From assembly GCF_937425535.1 (NCBI RefSeq), contig NZ_OW485601.1, positions 1,948,501 through 2,012,500 of the forward strand: a stretch of DNA of 64,000 nt, read 5' to 3'. Source of the stretch: Rhodovastum atsumiense. GTDB lineage: Bacteria > Pseudomonadota > Alphaproteobacteria > Acetobacterales > Acetobacteraceae. This document shows positions 49,937 through 59,448 of the stretch, piece after piece (position 1 is the stretch's first letter; each line of letters starts with the position of its first letter). A program made the translations under genes and the position numbers. The notes below the pieces were generated by a model that was not told the origin of the DNA, did not search any database, and saw only the letters and a program-made list of their open reading frames with translations.

Positions 49937-50773
49937 TCAGGCCGGTTGCAGCACGGCGGTCTGGCGGGGCTCATAGAAGGACAGCCGGTTCAGCGCCGCC
50001 CAGTCCACCAGTTCCAGCCGTCCGTCATGATGCTCCACCAGGGCGGTGCAGCTTTCCACCCAGTCGCCACCGTTGAGATACAGCACGCCGTCGGCATCCC
50101 GGATCTCGGCATGGTGGATATGGCCGCAGACCACGCCGTCCATGCCGCGCCGCCGCGCTTCCCCGATCAGCGCCGCCTCGAAGCGGTCGATCGCCTTCAC
50201 CGCTTCCTTGACCTGGCGCTTGAGGAAAGCCGAGAGCGACCAGTACGGCAGGCCCAGGCGCCGCCGCACCGCATTGAACCAGCGGTTCAGGGTCAGCGCC
50301 GCGGAATAGGCCCAGTCGCCCAGCAGGGCGAGGAACTTGGCGTAGCGGACCACGCTGTCGAATTCGTCGCCATGCAGCACCAGCAGGCGGCGGTTGTCGG
50401 CGGTGACGTGCACCGCTTCCTGCCGCAGCCGGATGCCGGAGATCTCCAGCCCGGGCACGGAGAGCATCGGCAGCCAGGCGCGGAACATCTCGTCGTGGTT
50501 ACCGGGGATGTAGGTCACCTCGGTGCCGCTGCGGGCGTGGCGCAGCAGCAGCCGCAGCACCTCGTCGTGCATCTCGTCCCAGTACCAGGACTTGCGCAGA
50601 CGCCAGCCATCGATGATGTCACCGACCAGATAGAGGCGCTCGCAGCTCATGCGGCGGAGGAAATCGGCAAGAAAATCGCTCCGGCAGCCGCGCGTGCCAA
50701 GGTGCGTGTCCGAAATAAAAACGGAACGATAACGGACGCTGGCAAGCTGCGGAGGATGAGCGGAAGCGTTCAT
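49937..50773 (-). CDS. UDP-2,3-diacylglucosamine diphosphatase-like metallophosphoesterase
   Basis: A 278-residue calcineurin-fold phosphoesterase. Metal motifs are complete: SDTHLG, GDIIDGW, GNHDEM, HGDEFD and GHIHHAE. The family (LpxH/YbbF-like) hydrolyses UDP-diacylglucosamine in lipid A synthesis, but several alphaproteobacteria use LpxI for that step, so this member may act on another lipid. Start MNASAHPPQLASVRYR at 50773. It diverges from the lipid kinase gene. Confidence 0.82.
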   Translation of the reverse strand: MNASAHPPQLASVRYRSVFISDTHLGTRGCRSDFLADFLRRMSCERLYLVGDIIDGWRLRKSWYWDEMHDEVLRLLLRHARSGTEVTYIPGNHDEMFRAWLPMLSVPGLEISGIRLRQEAVHVTADNRRLLVLHGDEFDSVVRYAKFLALLGDWAYSAALTLNRWFNAVRRRLGLPYWSLSAFLKRQVKEAVKAIDRFEAALIGEARRRGMDGVVCGHIHHAEIRDADGVLYLNGGDWVESCTALVEHHDGRLELVDWAALNRLSFYEPRQTAVLQPA

Positions 50774-50981
50774 GCGATCTGAAGCCCCTGTTGCGCCACA
50801 GCAGATACGCCGCGCCCTCGCGCGGGGCTTGTGAATATTCGATGACCGGCACCGCTTTGCACGCCAGGGATGAAAATCATGACACAGCAACGGACGTGCC
50901 ATGGGCCTGTCATCGTTCGCGACGATCTTGGTCTATTGCTGCGCTGATATTGAAACGGGTCGCGCCACCAATGACGTCCTC

Positions 50982-51845
50982 ATGCTGATCGTGTTCAACC
51001 CCGTCGCCGGGCGGCGGCGTGCCTGGCGGCTGTGGCGGGTGCTGGACGTGCTGTCGGAGAGCGGCGTGCGGCTGGAAGTGGCGGAAACCAGCTTTCGCGG
51101 CCATGCCACCGAGCTCGCGCGCGCGGCGGTGCGTGACGGGGCGAGCATGGTGGTCGCGGCCGGCGGCGACGGCACCATCGCCGAGGTGGCCAACGGGCTG
51201 GCCGGCAGCGATTGCCGCCTCGGGGTGATCCCGCTGGGCACGGCGAACGTGCTGGCGCACGAACTGGATCTGCCCTTCGCGCCGCGGGCGGTGGCGGCGG
51301 CGCTGGCCTTCGGGCGGACCCGGCGGATCTGGCCCGGGATCGCGCGCGGCAGCGCGGGCGAGCGGCTGTTCGTGCAGATGCTCGGCGCCGGGTTCGACGC
51401 CCAGGTGGTGCACCAGCTGCCGGGCCGGCTCAAGCGCGCACTGGGACGGCAGGCCTATGTGCTGCAGACCATGCGGGAACTGGTGCGCTACCCGTTCCAG
51501 CCGATCCGCGTGCAGGTGGACGGCCAGGCGATGCAGGCGGCCAGCGTGATCGTGACCAAGGGGCATTTCTATGCCGGCCGCTACCGGCTCGCCCCCGGCA
51601 CCTGCCCGACCGAGGCCGGCCTGACGACGGTGCTGTTCGAGCGCAGCGGCCCGTTCGCGGCGCTGGCTTACGGGGCGGCGCTGCCGCTCGACCTGCTGCC
51701 GCGCATGCCCGGGGTGCGGCAGGTACGCGCTACCCGGGTGGAGATCGAGGCACCGGTGCCGGCCCAGACCGATGGCGACCCGGCCGGGCTGGGACCGCTG
51801 ACGATCAGTGACGCGCCGGCGCCGATCCGGGTGGTGGTGAGCTGA
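50982..51845 (+). CDS. Diacylglycerol kinase-family lipid kinase
   Basis: A 287-residue DAGK-catalytic-domain protein (YegS/BmrU type). The N-terminal strand LIVFNPVAGRRRAW and the signature VAAGGDGTIAEVANGL, with GVIPLGTANVLA, are diagnostic. It phosphorylates a lipid, perhaps diacylglycerol or a sphingoid base. The ATG at 50982 gives the normal family start; an in-frame ATG at 50901 would add 27 residues. Ribosome binding sites are weak for both. Neighbours are other envelope-lipid genes. Confidence 0.85.
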   Translation: MLIVFNPVAGRRRAWRLWRVLDVLSESGVRLEVAETSFRGHATELARAAVRDGASMVVAAGGDGTIAEVANGLAGSDCRLGVIPLGTANVLAHELDLPFAPRAVAAALAFGRTRRIWPGIARGSAGERLFVQMLGAGFDAQVVHQLPGRLKRALGRQAYVLQTMRELVRYPFQPIRVQVDGQAMQAASVIVTKGHFYAGRYRLAPGTCPTEAGLTTVLFERSGPFAALAYGAALPLDLLPRMPGVRQVRATRVEIEAPVPAQTDGDPAGLGPLTISDAPAPIRVVVS

Positions 51846-51856
51846 CGCGACGCCGG

Positions 51857-52315
51857 TCAGGCGCCGAGCGAAGCGGTCCAGAGCCGCGCCACCGCCTCGA
51901 ACAGGAGGCGCTCGGCCTCCCCGAAGCGGTCGGGGCGCGGACTGTCGATGTCCAGCACGCCGAGCAGCGCGTCCGCGCGCAGCAGCGGGACCACGATCTC
52001 GGAGCGCGAGGCGGCGTCACAGGCGATATGCCCCGGGAAAGCGTGCACGTCCGGCACCACCACGGTGGCACGCCGCCGGGCGGCGGTGCCGCAGACGCCC
52101 CGGCCGAGCGGGATGCGCACGCAGGCGGGGCGCCCCTGGAAGGGCCCGAGCACCAGGTCCTCGCCCTTGAGGAAGTAGAACCCGGCCCAGTTGATGTCGG
52201 GCACGTGCTGCCAGATCGCCGCCGCGGCGTTGGCGGCGTTGGCGATCGGGTCGGTCTCGCCCGCGAACAGGCCGGAGAGGTCGCTCAGCAGGTCGTCGGC
52301 AGCTTCGTGCATCAT
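51857..52315 (-). CDS. msrC: Free methionine-(R)-sulfoxide reductase (GAF domain)
   Basis: A 152-residue GAF-domain enzyme reducing free Met-R-sulfoxide. The three family cysteines are present: C65 (PACVRIP), C75 (GVCGTAA) and C99 (HIACDAASRSEIVVPL). The substrate-binding region INWAGFYFL is also conserved. Two ATGs in tandem (52315, 52312) overlap the stop of the ModE-type gene (TGA at 52312-52314). Oxidative-repair role by homology. Confidence 0.88.
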   Translation of the reverse strand: MMHEAADDLLSDLSGLFAGETDPIANAANAAAAIWQHVPDINWAGFYFLKGEDLVLGPFQGRPACVRIPLGRGVCGTAARRRATVVVPDVHAFPGHIACDAASRSEIVVPLLRADALLGVLDIDSPRPDRFGEAERLLFEAVARLWTASLGA

Positions 52316-52695
52316 GCCCCTCCGCAGGCGCGGTCGATGGCGGCGAGATGGCGCTCGGCCGCGCGCCGGCTGGCGGCCTCGATGGCGCGGTACTCGGCGA
52401 CCACCGCCTCCCCGGCCGGGGTCAGGCGGGCGCCGCCCCCGCCGGCGCCGCCCGCGGCGGTGCTGACGACGGGCTGGCCGAGATGGCGGTTGAGATCCTC
52501 CACCAGTTCCCAGGCCCGGCGATAGGACATCTTGAGCGCGCGGCCGGCCGCCGAAATCGAGCCGACCCGGGCGATCTCCTCGAGCAGCGCGACCTTGCCC
52601 GGGCCGATGCGGGCCCCTGAGGCGAGGTCAATGCGGATGCTCAGCCGGTGGGCGGGCTGGCGACCGGCGACGGAACGGGATGGAAACGCGGACAT
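52312..52695 (-). CDS. ModE-type winged-helix regulator lacking the molybdate-binding domain
   Basis: A 127-residue protein with a LysR/ModE-like N-terminal winged helix: LLEEIARVGSISAAGRALKMSYRRAWELVEDLN and LTPAGEAVVAEYR. ModE proteins have two additional TOBE domains that bind molybdate; here the protein stops after a short helix, so it is the lone-HTH type. A glycine-rich insert (GGAGGGGARL) sits in the wing. Translationally coupled to the methionine sulfoxide reductase. Regulated genes unknown. Confidence 0.8.
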   Translation of the reverse strand: MSAFPSRSVAGRQPAHRLSIRIDLASGARIGPGKVALLEEIARVGSISAAGRALKMSYRRAWELVEDLNRHLGQPVVSTAAGGAGGGGARLTPAGEAVVAEYRAIEAASRRAAERHLAAIDRACGGA

Positions 52696-52738
52696 GCGGG
52701 CACACCCAATCACGCCCGCGGATCGGGATCAATCCGGC

Positions 52739-53047
52739 TCACGGCCGCGGACGGCGCCGCTGCGGGAAGGGAATGATCTCGGCTTCCCGCCGTGGCGGGA
52801 CAGCGGGGGGCGGAGGGGCGGCCGGCGGCGGGGCGGGGCGCGATGGACGCGGGGCCGGCATCCGGCCGGACCGTGAGGGGGGCGACGCGAAGGGCAGGCG
52901 GCCGTCCAGGCCCCGCCCCCCGGCATCCATCATGGCGTCGAGCCGGCGCCGTCGCCACCAGGCAAGGATGTCCGGTGCGAAATAGGCCAGGTAGTTCACC
53001 AGCCAGATCGCGATCGCCAGGCAGCCGAGAAGCCAGTTGCGCAGCAT
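52739..53047 (-). CDS. Small membrane protein with Pro/Arg-rich tail
   Basis: A 102-residue hypothetical protein beginning MLRNWLLGCLAIAIWLVNYL, one strong membrane helix (about 5-30), then WWRRRR (positive-inside) and a low-complexity Pro/Arg/Ala tail. The AGGAG site 6 nt before the ATG at 53047 argues that the gene is real. Composition suggests a membrane-tethered, unstructured cytoplasmic tail. I recognise no family. It follows the cyclic-nucleotide-domain gene on the same strand. Confidence 0.65.
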   Translation of the reverse strand: MLRNWLLGCLAIAIWLVNYLAYFAPDILAWWRRRRLDAMMDAGGRGLDGRLPFASPPSRSGRMPAPRPSRPAPPPAAPPPPAVPPRREAEIIPFPQRRRPRP

Positions 53048-53218
53048 CCCGCTCCTTTCGCCCCGTCTCACCGGAGCAGGAGGCGGACAGCGCGATCTTC
53101 CATTCCCTGGCATGCGCCCGCCCCGCCATCCCAGGCCGGAGATGGCGATGGCCGGAAGGCCGCGCAAGCACGACGGGCGCCAGCCCGGCCCGGGCGGTGG
53201 CCTGCGACGCCGTCCGGA

Positions 53219-53683
53219 TCAGACACGATGCGGGCTGTAGACGTCCAGCAGTTGCAGATGCGCCGCCTGCAGGCGCGAGACCAGCAACGGCACGAACCGC
53301 TTCATCAGCGCGTAGCCGACATCGGGATCGGCTTCGCATTTGCGGCGCAGGCAGATCGCATCGAAGCCGAGCGCGCGCACGCGGGTGGCGGCCCGCGCGT
53401 CGGAATTCCAGCGATACGGCGGCACCAGCCAGGAGGCGCCGACGATGTCGCCTTCGTGCAACGTGTTCAGCACCATCGTGAGGTGGCCGGGCGGATCGAT
53501 CTCCAGCGCCACCTCGCCCTCGCGGATCAGATAGAAGGTGCGGGCCTCGGTGCCTTCGTGGAACAGGTAGTCACCGGCATGGAACACATGGTTGCGCGCG
53601 CAGGAAGCAATCAGGGCGGCAATGCGGGGGGACAGCCCGGAGAAGAACGGTTGGGCGAGCAGGATCTGGTCAAGCATTTCCAT
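53219..53683 (-). CDS. Cyclic-nucleotide-binding domain protein without HTH
   Basis: A 154-residue protein that is essentially one Crp-type cNMP-binding domain: LLAQPFFSGLSPRIAALIA, DYLFHEGTEARTFYLIREGEVALEI, and the phosphate-cassette region EGDIVGASWLVPPYRWNSDARA. Crp/Fnr proteins continue with a DNA-binding helix-turn-helix, which is absent here, so it may be a ligand sensor acting by protein contact. The AGGAGG site before the ATG at 53683 is near perfect, which fixes the start against a longer frame. Confidence 0.82.
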   Translation of the reverse strand: MEMLDQILLAQPFFSGLSPRIAALIASCARNHVFHAGDYLFHEGTEARTFYLIREGEVALEIDPPGHLTMVLNTLHEGDIVGASWLVPPYRWNSDARAATRVRALGFDAICLRRKCEADPDVGYALMKRFVPLLVSRLQAAHLQLLDVYSPHRV

Positions 53684-54017
53684 GGCGGTCCTCCTGGAAG
53701 GCTCTGGCCTCCGCGGTGATGCCGGTGCCCGCGGGCACCGGATGATGTGATGCCCGCAGCCACCGCAGCCGGGAGCCCTGAACGGCCCATGCCATGATGC
53801 GAGCTTGTACGACATTTCCGGCCGCCGGCACGAGCACGTCCTGGCGCTCGTTGCGGCCCACCGACAGAAAAGGGGAATGGCCGGAGACACCGGCCCCGTC
53901 ACGTCCCGCCAGGCCGCAAGGCAACCCACCGTGGACGATGCGTACCACGGTCGGTCCTTCCAGCCCTGTCGGCCCAGGCACCGCAGTGCCCGTTGGCTGC
54001 GGCCCGGCTTGGGACAT
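53670..54017 (-). CDS. Hypothetical protein, tentative
   Basis: A 115-residue frame starting MSQAGPQPTGTAVPGPTGLE, with a GGGAG site 8 nt before its ATG and a FixK/FNR-like palindrome about 80 bp upstream. It overlaps the start of the cNMP-domain gene by 14 bp. Third-position GC is lower than in its neighbours, and I recognise no family or membrane segment; a 20-bp perfect palindrome (53722-53741) lies inside it. If not a gene, the 394 bp 53684-54077 is a long leader. Confidence 0.3.
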   Translation of the reverse strand: MSQAGPQPTGTAVPGPTGLEGPTVVRIVHGGLPCGLAGRDGAGVSGHSPFLSVGRNERQDVLVPAAGNVVQARIMAWAVQGSRLRWLRASHHPVPAGTGITAEARAFQEDRHGNA

Positions 54018-54077
54018 GCGGATCTCCCTGCCGGGTGCCGTGATCTTTTCGGCCCCGGCGCGGAACAGTCTAGCGGG

Positions 54078-55088
54078 TCAGGCCCGGTTGACCTTGACCT
54101 GTGTCAATCTCCGCGTGTGCCGGCGTGGCCAGAGGAAAGGCAGCATGGCGGCCCCGGTAAGGGCGGCGAGGCGCAGCACCGTCGGGTTGAAGACCGGAAC
54201 CTCCGACCGCGCCAGGGCATCGAAACGGCCGTGCATCCGGTGCGGTGCCGGGCCGGGGACGAACAGGTTGCCGGGCTGCTCGCCTGCGACGCCGTCGGCG
54301 GTCATCTGGCCATCCCAGGCAGCGCGGCCAAGCACCCGGTCCAGCAGCCCGGGCACGGCCAGGGTGCCGAGAATGGATTGCAGGCTCGGCCAGCCGACCC
54401 AGAGCTCGCGCGGGCCGGCATCGGCGGCCCGCAGGATGGCGTGGGCGACCGCCTCGGGTTGATGCACCTGCCCCATCGGCCGGGGACGACGCGGCATGCG
54501 GTTGCGGGCCCAGTCGAATTGCGGGGTGTTGACGGCGGGCAACTGCACCATCGAGAGGCGGATGCGGCTGCGATCATGCGCCAGTTCGCAGCGCAGGGAA
54601 TCGGTGAAGCCACGAATGGCGAACTTGGCCCCGCAATACGGCGCCTGCAGCGGAATCGCGCGATAGGACAGCGCCGAGCCGACCTGCACGATGCTGCCGC
54701 GATCGCGCGGGCGCATGTGGCGCAGCGCCGCGAGCGTGCCGTGCACGGTGCCCAGGTAGGTGACCTCGGTGGCGCGGCGGAACTCCTCGGGCGTGATCGT
54801 GGCCACCGGCGCGAAGATGGTGGCCATCGCGTCGTTCACCCAAACGTCGATGCCGCCGAAGGCCGCCACCGTGGCATCGGCGGCGGCGAACACCGCCTCG
54901 CTCTCGGCGACGTCGGCCGGCAGGGCGAGGACCTGCCCCGCCCCTTCCCGTTGCACATCCGCGCGCGTCGCCTCCAGTGGCGAAGGGTCGCGCGCGATCA
55001 GGGCCAGGTTGTCGCCACGATGGGCGAAGGCCATCGCCACCGCCCGGCCCACGCCGGCGGACGCGCCGGTCACGACCACGTTGCGCAT
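54078..55088 (-). CDS. SDR-family oxidoreductase
   Basis: A 336-residue short-chain dehydrogenase. The NAD(P)-binding motif TGASAGVGRAVA is at 7-18 and the catalytic Ser-Tyr-Lys set is in GSALSYRAIPLQAPYCGAKFA. A C-terminal extension of about 100 residues beyond the core ends in a hydrophobic patch (LAALTGAAMLPFLW) and a basic tail, so it may be membrane-associated. It follows the pyruvate-oxidase-like gene by 28 bp in one operon. Substrate unknown. Confidence 0.87.
   Translation of the reverse strand: MRNVVVTGASAGVGRAVAMAFAHRGDNLALIARDPSPLEATRADVQREGAGQVLALPADVAESEAVFAAADATVAAFGGIDVWVNDAMATIFAPVATITPEEFRRATEVTYLGTVHGTLAALRHMRPRDRGSIVQVGSALSYRAIPLQAPYCGAKFAIRGFTDSLRCELAHDRSRIRLSMVQLPAVNTPQFDWARNRMPRRPRPMGQVHQPEAVAHAILRAADAGPRELWVGWPSLQSILGTLAVPGLLDRVLGRAAWDGQMTADGVAGEQPGNLFVPGPAPHRMHGRFDALARSEVPVFNPTVLRLAALTGAAMLPFLWPRRHTRRLTQVKVNRA
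54094..54107. promoter_or_regulatory. FixK/FNR-type palindrome
   Basis: TTGACCTGTGTCAA matches the TTGAY-N4-RTCAA pattern bound by FixK/FNR/Dnr regulators in alphaproteobacteria. It lies inside the 3' end of the SDR gene, about 80 bp upstream of the tentative 115-residue frame and 410 bp upstream of the cNMP-domain gene. A single match can occur by chance. Confidence 0.4.
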
Positions 55089-55116
55089 CAGGTCACCCCA
55101 CCATGCCCGGCACGGC

Positions 55117-56904
55117 TCAGCCGCGCCCGGGCAGGATGGTGCTGACGACTTCCCTGGCGGTATTGGCGAGCACGCTGCCGAGTTCCGGCTCTCCGCCCAT
55201 GCTGGCCAGGAAGGCGCGCGCCTGCTTAAGGGTGATGTGCGGCGGCAGCGGCGGCACGTTGGGATCGGTGCGCGCTTCCAGCAGCACCGGGCGATCGGCG
55301 GCCCATGCCTCGTCCCAGGCTTCGGCGACGCGGTCCGGGTTGTCCACCAGCACGCCCTTGAAGCCGAGCAGCTCGGCATAGCGGTGATAGGCGAAGTCGG
55401 GCAGCTCCTGCGAACCGAGGAATTTCGGATCGCCCGCCATCACCCGCTGCTCCCAGGTCACCTGGTTGAGGTCGCGGTTGTTCAGCACCAGCACGACGAG
55501 GCGGGGATCGGCCCAGCGCTGCCAGTATTTCTGCACGGTGATCAGCACGTTCATGCCGTTCATCTGCATGGCGCCGTCGCCGACGATGGCCAGCACCGGG
55601 CGATCGGGATGGGCGAACTTCGCCGCCACGGCATAGGGCATGCCCGAGCCCATGCTGGCGAGCCCGCCGGAAAGCGAAGCCATCATGCCGCGCCGCAGCT
55701 TCACGTCGCGCGCGTACCAGTTGGTGTGCGAGCCGGAATCGCCGGCGATGATGACCCGATCCGGCAGGCGCGGCGAGAGTTCCCAGAACACGCGCTGCGG
55801 ATTGAGCGGATCGGCCGCGTGCATGGCCCGCGCGCGCAGCACCTCCCACCACTCCGCGATCCCCTTGGAGATCTGCTCGCGCCAGGACAGGTCCTGCTTC
55901 TGCTCCAGCAGCGGCAGCAGCGCGCGCAACGTGGCGGCGGCATCCCCCTGCAGCATCACGTCCATGGGGTAGCGCAGGCTCAGCATCGCCGGATCGATGT
56001 CGATCTGCACGCCACGAGCCTGGCCTTCCTTCGGCAGGAACTCGGAATAGGGGAAGCCCGAGCCGATCATGAACAGCGTGTCGCAGCCCTGCATCATGTC
56101 CCAGGACGGCCTGGTGCCGAGCAGGCCGATCGAACCGGTGACGAAAGGATGGTCGTCCGGCACGGCGGCCTTGCCGAGCAGCGCCTTGGCGATGCCCGCG
56201 CCGAGCCGGTCGGCGACGGCGAGCACCTCGTCGGTCGCCCCCAGCGCGCCGGCCCCCACCAGCATGGCGACCTTGCGCCCGGCATTGAGCAGCGCGGCGG
56301 CATCACGCAACTGCGCTTCCGAGGCGACCACCTGCTGGGGCACATAGCCCAGGCCGGAATGGATGGTGCCGTGCGTGCGCGGCGGCGTTTCCACCGCATC
56401 GAGCTCCTGCAGGTCGTTGGGCAGGATCAGGCAGGTGACGCGGCGCTCGGCCCAGGCGATGCGCATGGCGCGATCCACCAGATGGCGGATCTGCTCGGGA
56501 ACGCTCGCCTGCTGCACGAAGGCGCCGGCAACGTCCTTGAACAGGGTCGCAAGGTCCACCTCCTGCTGATAGTGCCCGCCGAGGGCGGCGCGCGCCTGCT
56601 GGCCGACGATGGCGAGCACGGGCATGTGGTCGAGTCGCGCGTCGTACAGGCCGTTCAGCAGGTGGATCGCACCCGGCCCCGAGGTCGCGAGGCAGACCCC
56701 GACCTCACCGGTGTATTTCGCGTGCGCGCAGGCCATGAAGGCGGCCATTTCCTCGTGGCGCGCCTGGATGAAGTCGATCTGTTCGCGGGCACGGTCGAGT
56801 GCGCCGATCAGGCCGTTGATGCCGTCGCCGGGATAGCCGTAGACCCGGCGCACGCCCCAGCCATGCAGGCGTTGCCACAGGAAATCACCAACCGTGCTGG
56901 CCAT
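55117..56904 (-). CDS. Thiamine-pyrophosphate-requiring enzyme (pyruvate oxidase/acetolactate-synthase-like)
   Basis: A 595-residue ThDP enzyme of the PoxB/acetohydroxyacid synthase superfamily. The catalytic Glu is in FIQARHEEMAAFMA, and the ThDP-Mg motif is GDGAMQMNG followed by LNNRDLNQVTWEQ. The overall pattern matches pyruvate:quinone oxidase-like proteins more than biosynthetic AHAS. MASTVGDFLWQRLHGWGV at 56904 is the natural start. The next gene is an SDR in the same operon. The actual 2-oxoacid substrate is unproven. Confidence 0.85.
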   Translation of the reverse strand: MASTVGDFLWQRLHGWGVRRVYGYPGDGINGLIGALDRAREQIDFIQARHEEMAAFMACAHAKYTGEVGVCLATSGPGAIHLLNGLYDARLDHMPVLAIVGQQARAALGGHYQQEVDLATLFKDVAGAFVQQASVPEQIRHLVDRAMRIAWAERRVTCLILPNDLQELDAVETPPRTHGTIHSGLGYVPQQVVASEAQLRDAAALLNAGRKVAMLVGAGALGATDEVLAVADRLGAGIAKALLGKAAVPDDHPFVTGSIGLLGTRPSWDMMQGCDTLFMIGSGFPYSEFLPKEGQARGVQIDIDPAMLSLRYPMDVMLQGDAAATLRALLPLLEQKQDLSWREQISKGIAEWWEVLRARAMHAADPLNPQRVFWELSPRLPDRVIIAGDSGSHTNWYARDVKLRRGMMASLSGGLASMGSGMPYAVAAKFAHPDRPVLAIVGDGAMQMNGMNVLITVQKYWQRWADPRLVVLVLNNRDLNQVTWEQRVMAGDPKFLGSQELPDFAYHRYAELLGFKGVLVDNPDRVAEAWDEAWAADRPVLLEARTDPNVPPLPPHITLKQARAFLASMGGEPELGSVLANTAREVVSTILPGRG

Positions 56905-58502
<1,598 letters not shown>

Positions 58503-58521
58503 GCGAAGGCGGCAGCGCCCC

Positions 58522-59430
58522 ATGGCCGCCCGCGACAACCTCGTCATCGTGCGGGCCGGCGACGCGTCGCTGCACCCGGCCTGGCTGGCCGGCGCCACGC
58601 GCCGGAACTGGGACCTGGTGGTCAGCTACTACGGCGACGATCCGGATCGTTTCCGCGCCCCCGACGTGCTGCGGCTGGACACCAAGGGCCCGAAATGGCC
58701 GGCGCTGCATGCCCTGTTGACCCGCCACCCGGAATTCACCACCGGCTACCGCTATATCTGGCTTCCGGATGATGACCTGATGACATGCGGGGCCGAGATC
58801 GACCGCATGTTCGACATCTGCCGCGACTGGCAACTGGAAGTGGCACAGCCGGCCCTGACCTGGAACAGCTACATCAGCCACCCGATCACACTGCGCAATG
58901 CCGGCACCCTGCTGCGCTTCACCGATTTCGTCGAGATCATGGCGCCTTGCCTGTCAGCGCCGACGCTGCAGCGGGCATTGCCGCTGTTCGATGCCAGCCT
59001 GAGCGGCTGGGGCATCGACCATGCATGGCCACGCATCGTCCACGATCCCGCACGCGGCATCGCAGTGATCGACGCCGTGAGCGTGCGCCACACACGGCCG
59101 GTAGGCGGGCCGAACTACCAGAGCCTGCGTGCGGCCGGACTCTCCGCGGACGAGGAAAAGGCCCGGTTCTGCGAGGCACTCGGGCTTGCCCATGACGTGA
59201 AGCCCCGCACGCATGCGGCCGTGGCCCGGAACGGGACGCCGCTGCGGCCAACGATGGGCCGGATGGAACTGACGCTGCGCCTGCTGCTCGGGACCCTCCC
59301 GTCACTCTGGCATACCCCCATGGCACGACGCCCCCTGGCCCGCGAGATCCTGCGCGGCAGTTGGCGCACGGCAAGCAAGCCGCCGGCCGCGCCAGCCACC
59401 GCCGATCCGGCGGTGCATCACGCCGACTGA
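58522..59430 (+). CDS. DUF707 family protein
   Basis: A 302-residue protein resembling DUF707 (glycosyltransferase-like) proteins: NLVIVRAGDASLHPAWL, WDLVVSYYGDD, YIWLPDDDLMTCGAEI with an acidic DDD cluster, and LSGWGIDHAWPRI. The DDD motif and fold suggest a GT-A type transferase, although function is not established. It starts 19 bp after the glf stop and precedes the flippase, consistent with surface glycan synthesis. Confidence 0.8.
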   Translation: MAARDNLVIVRAGDASLHPAWLAGATRRNWDLVVSYYGDDPDRFRAPDVLRLDTKGPKWPALHALLTRHPEFTTGYRYIWLPDDDLMTCGAEIDRMFDICRDWQLEVAQPALTWNSYISHPITLRNAGTLLRFTDFVEIMAPCLSAPTLQRALPLFDASLSGWGIDHAWPRIVHDPARGIAVIDAVSVRHTRPVGGPNYQSLRAAGLSADEEKARFCEALGLAHDVKPRTHAAVARNGTPLRPTMGRMELTLRLLLGTLPSLWHTPMARRPLAREILRGSWRTASKPPAAPATADPAVHHAD

Positions 59431-59448
59431 AGGAGAGGCACCGAATCC

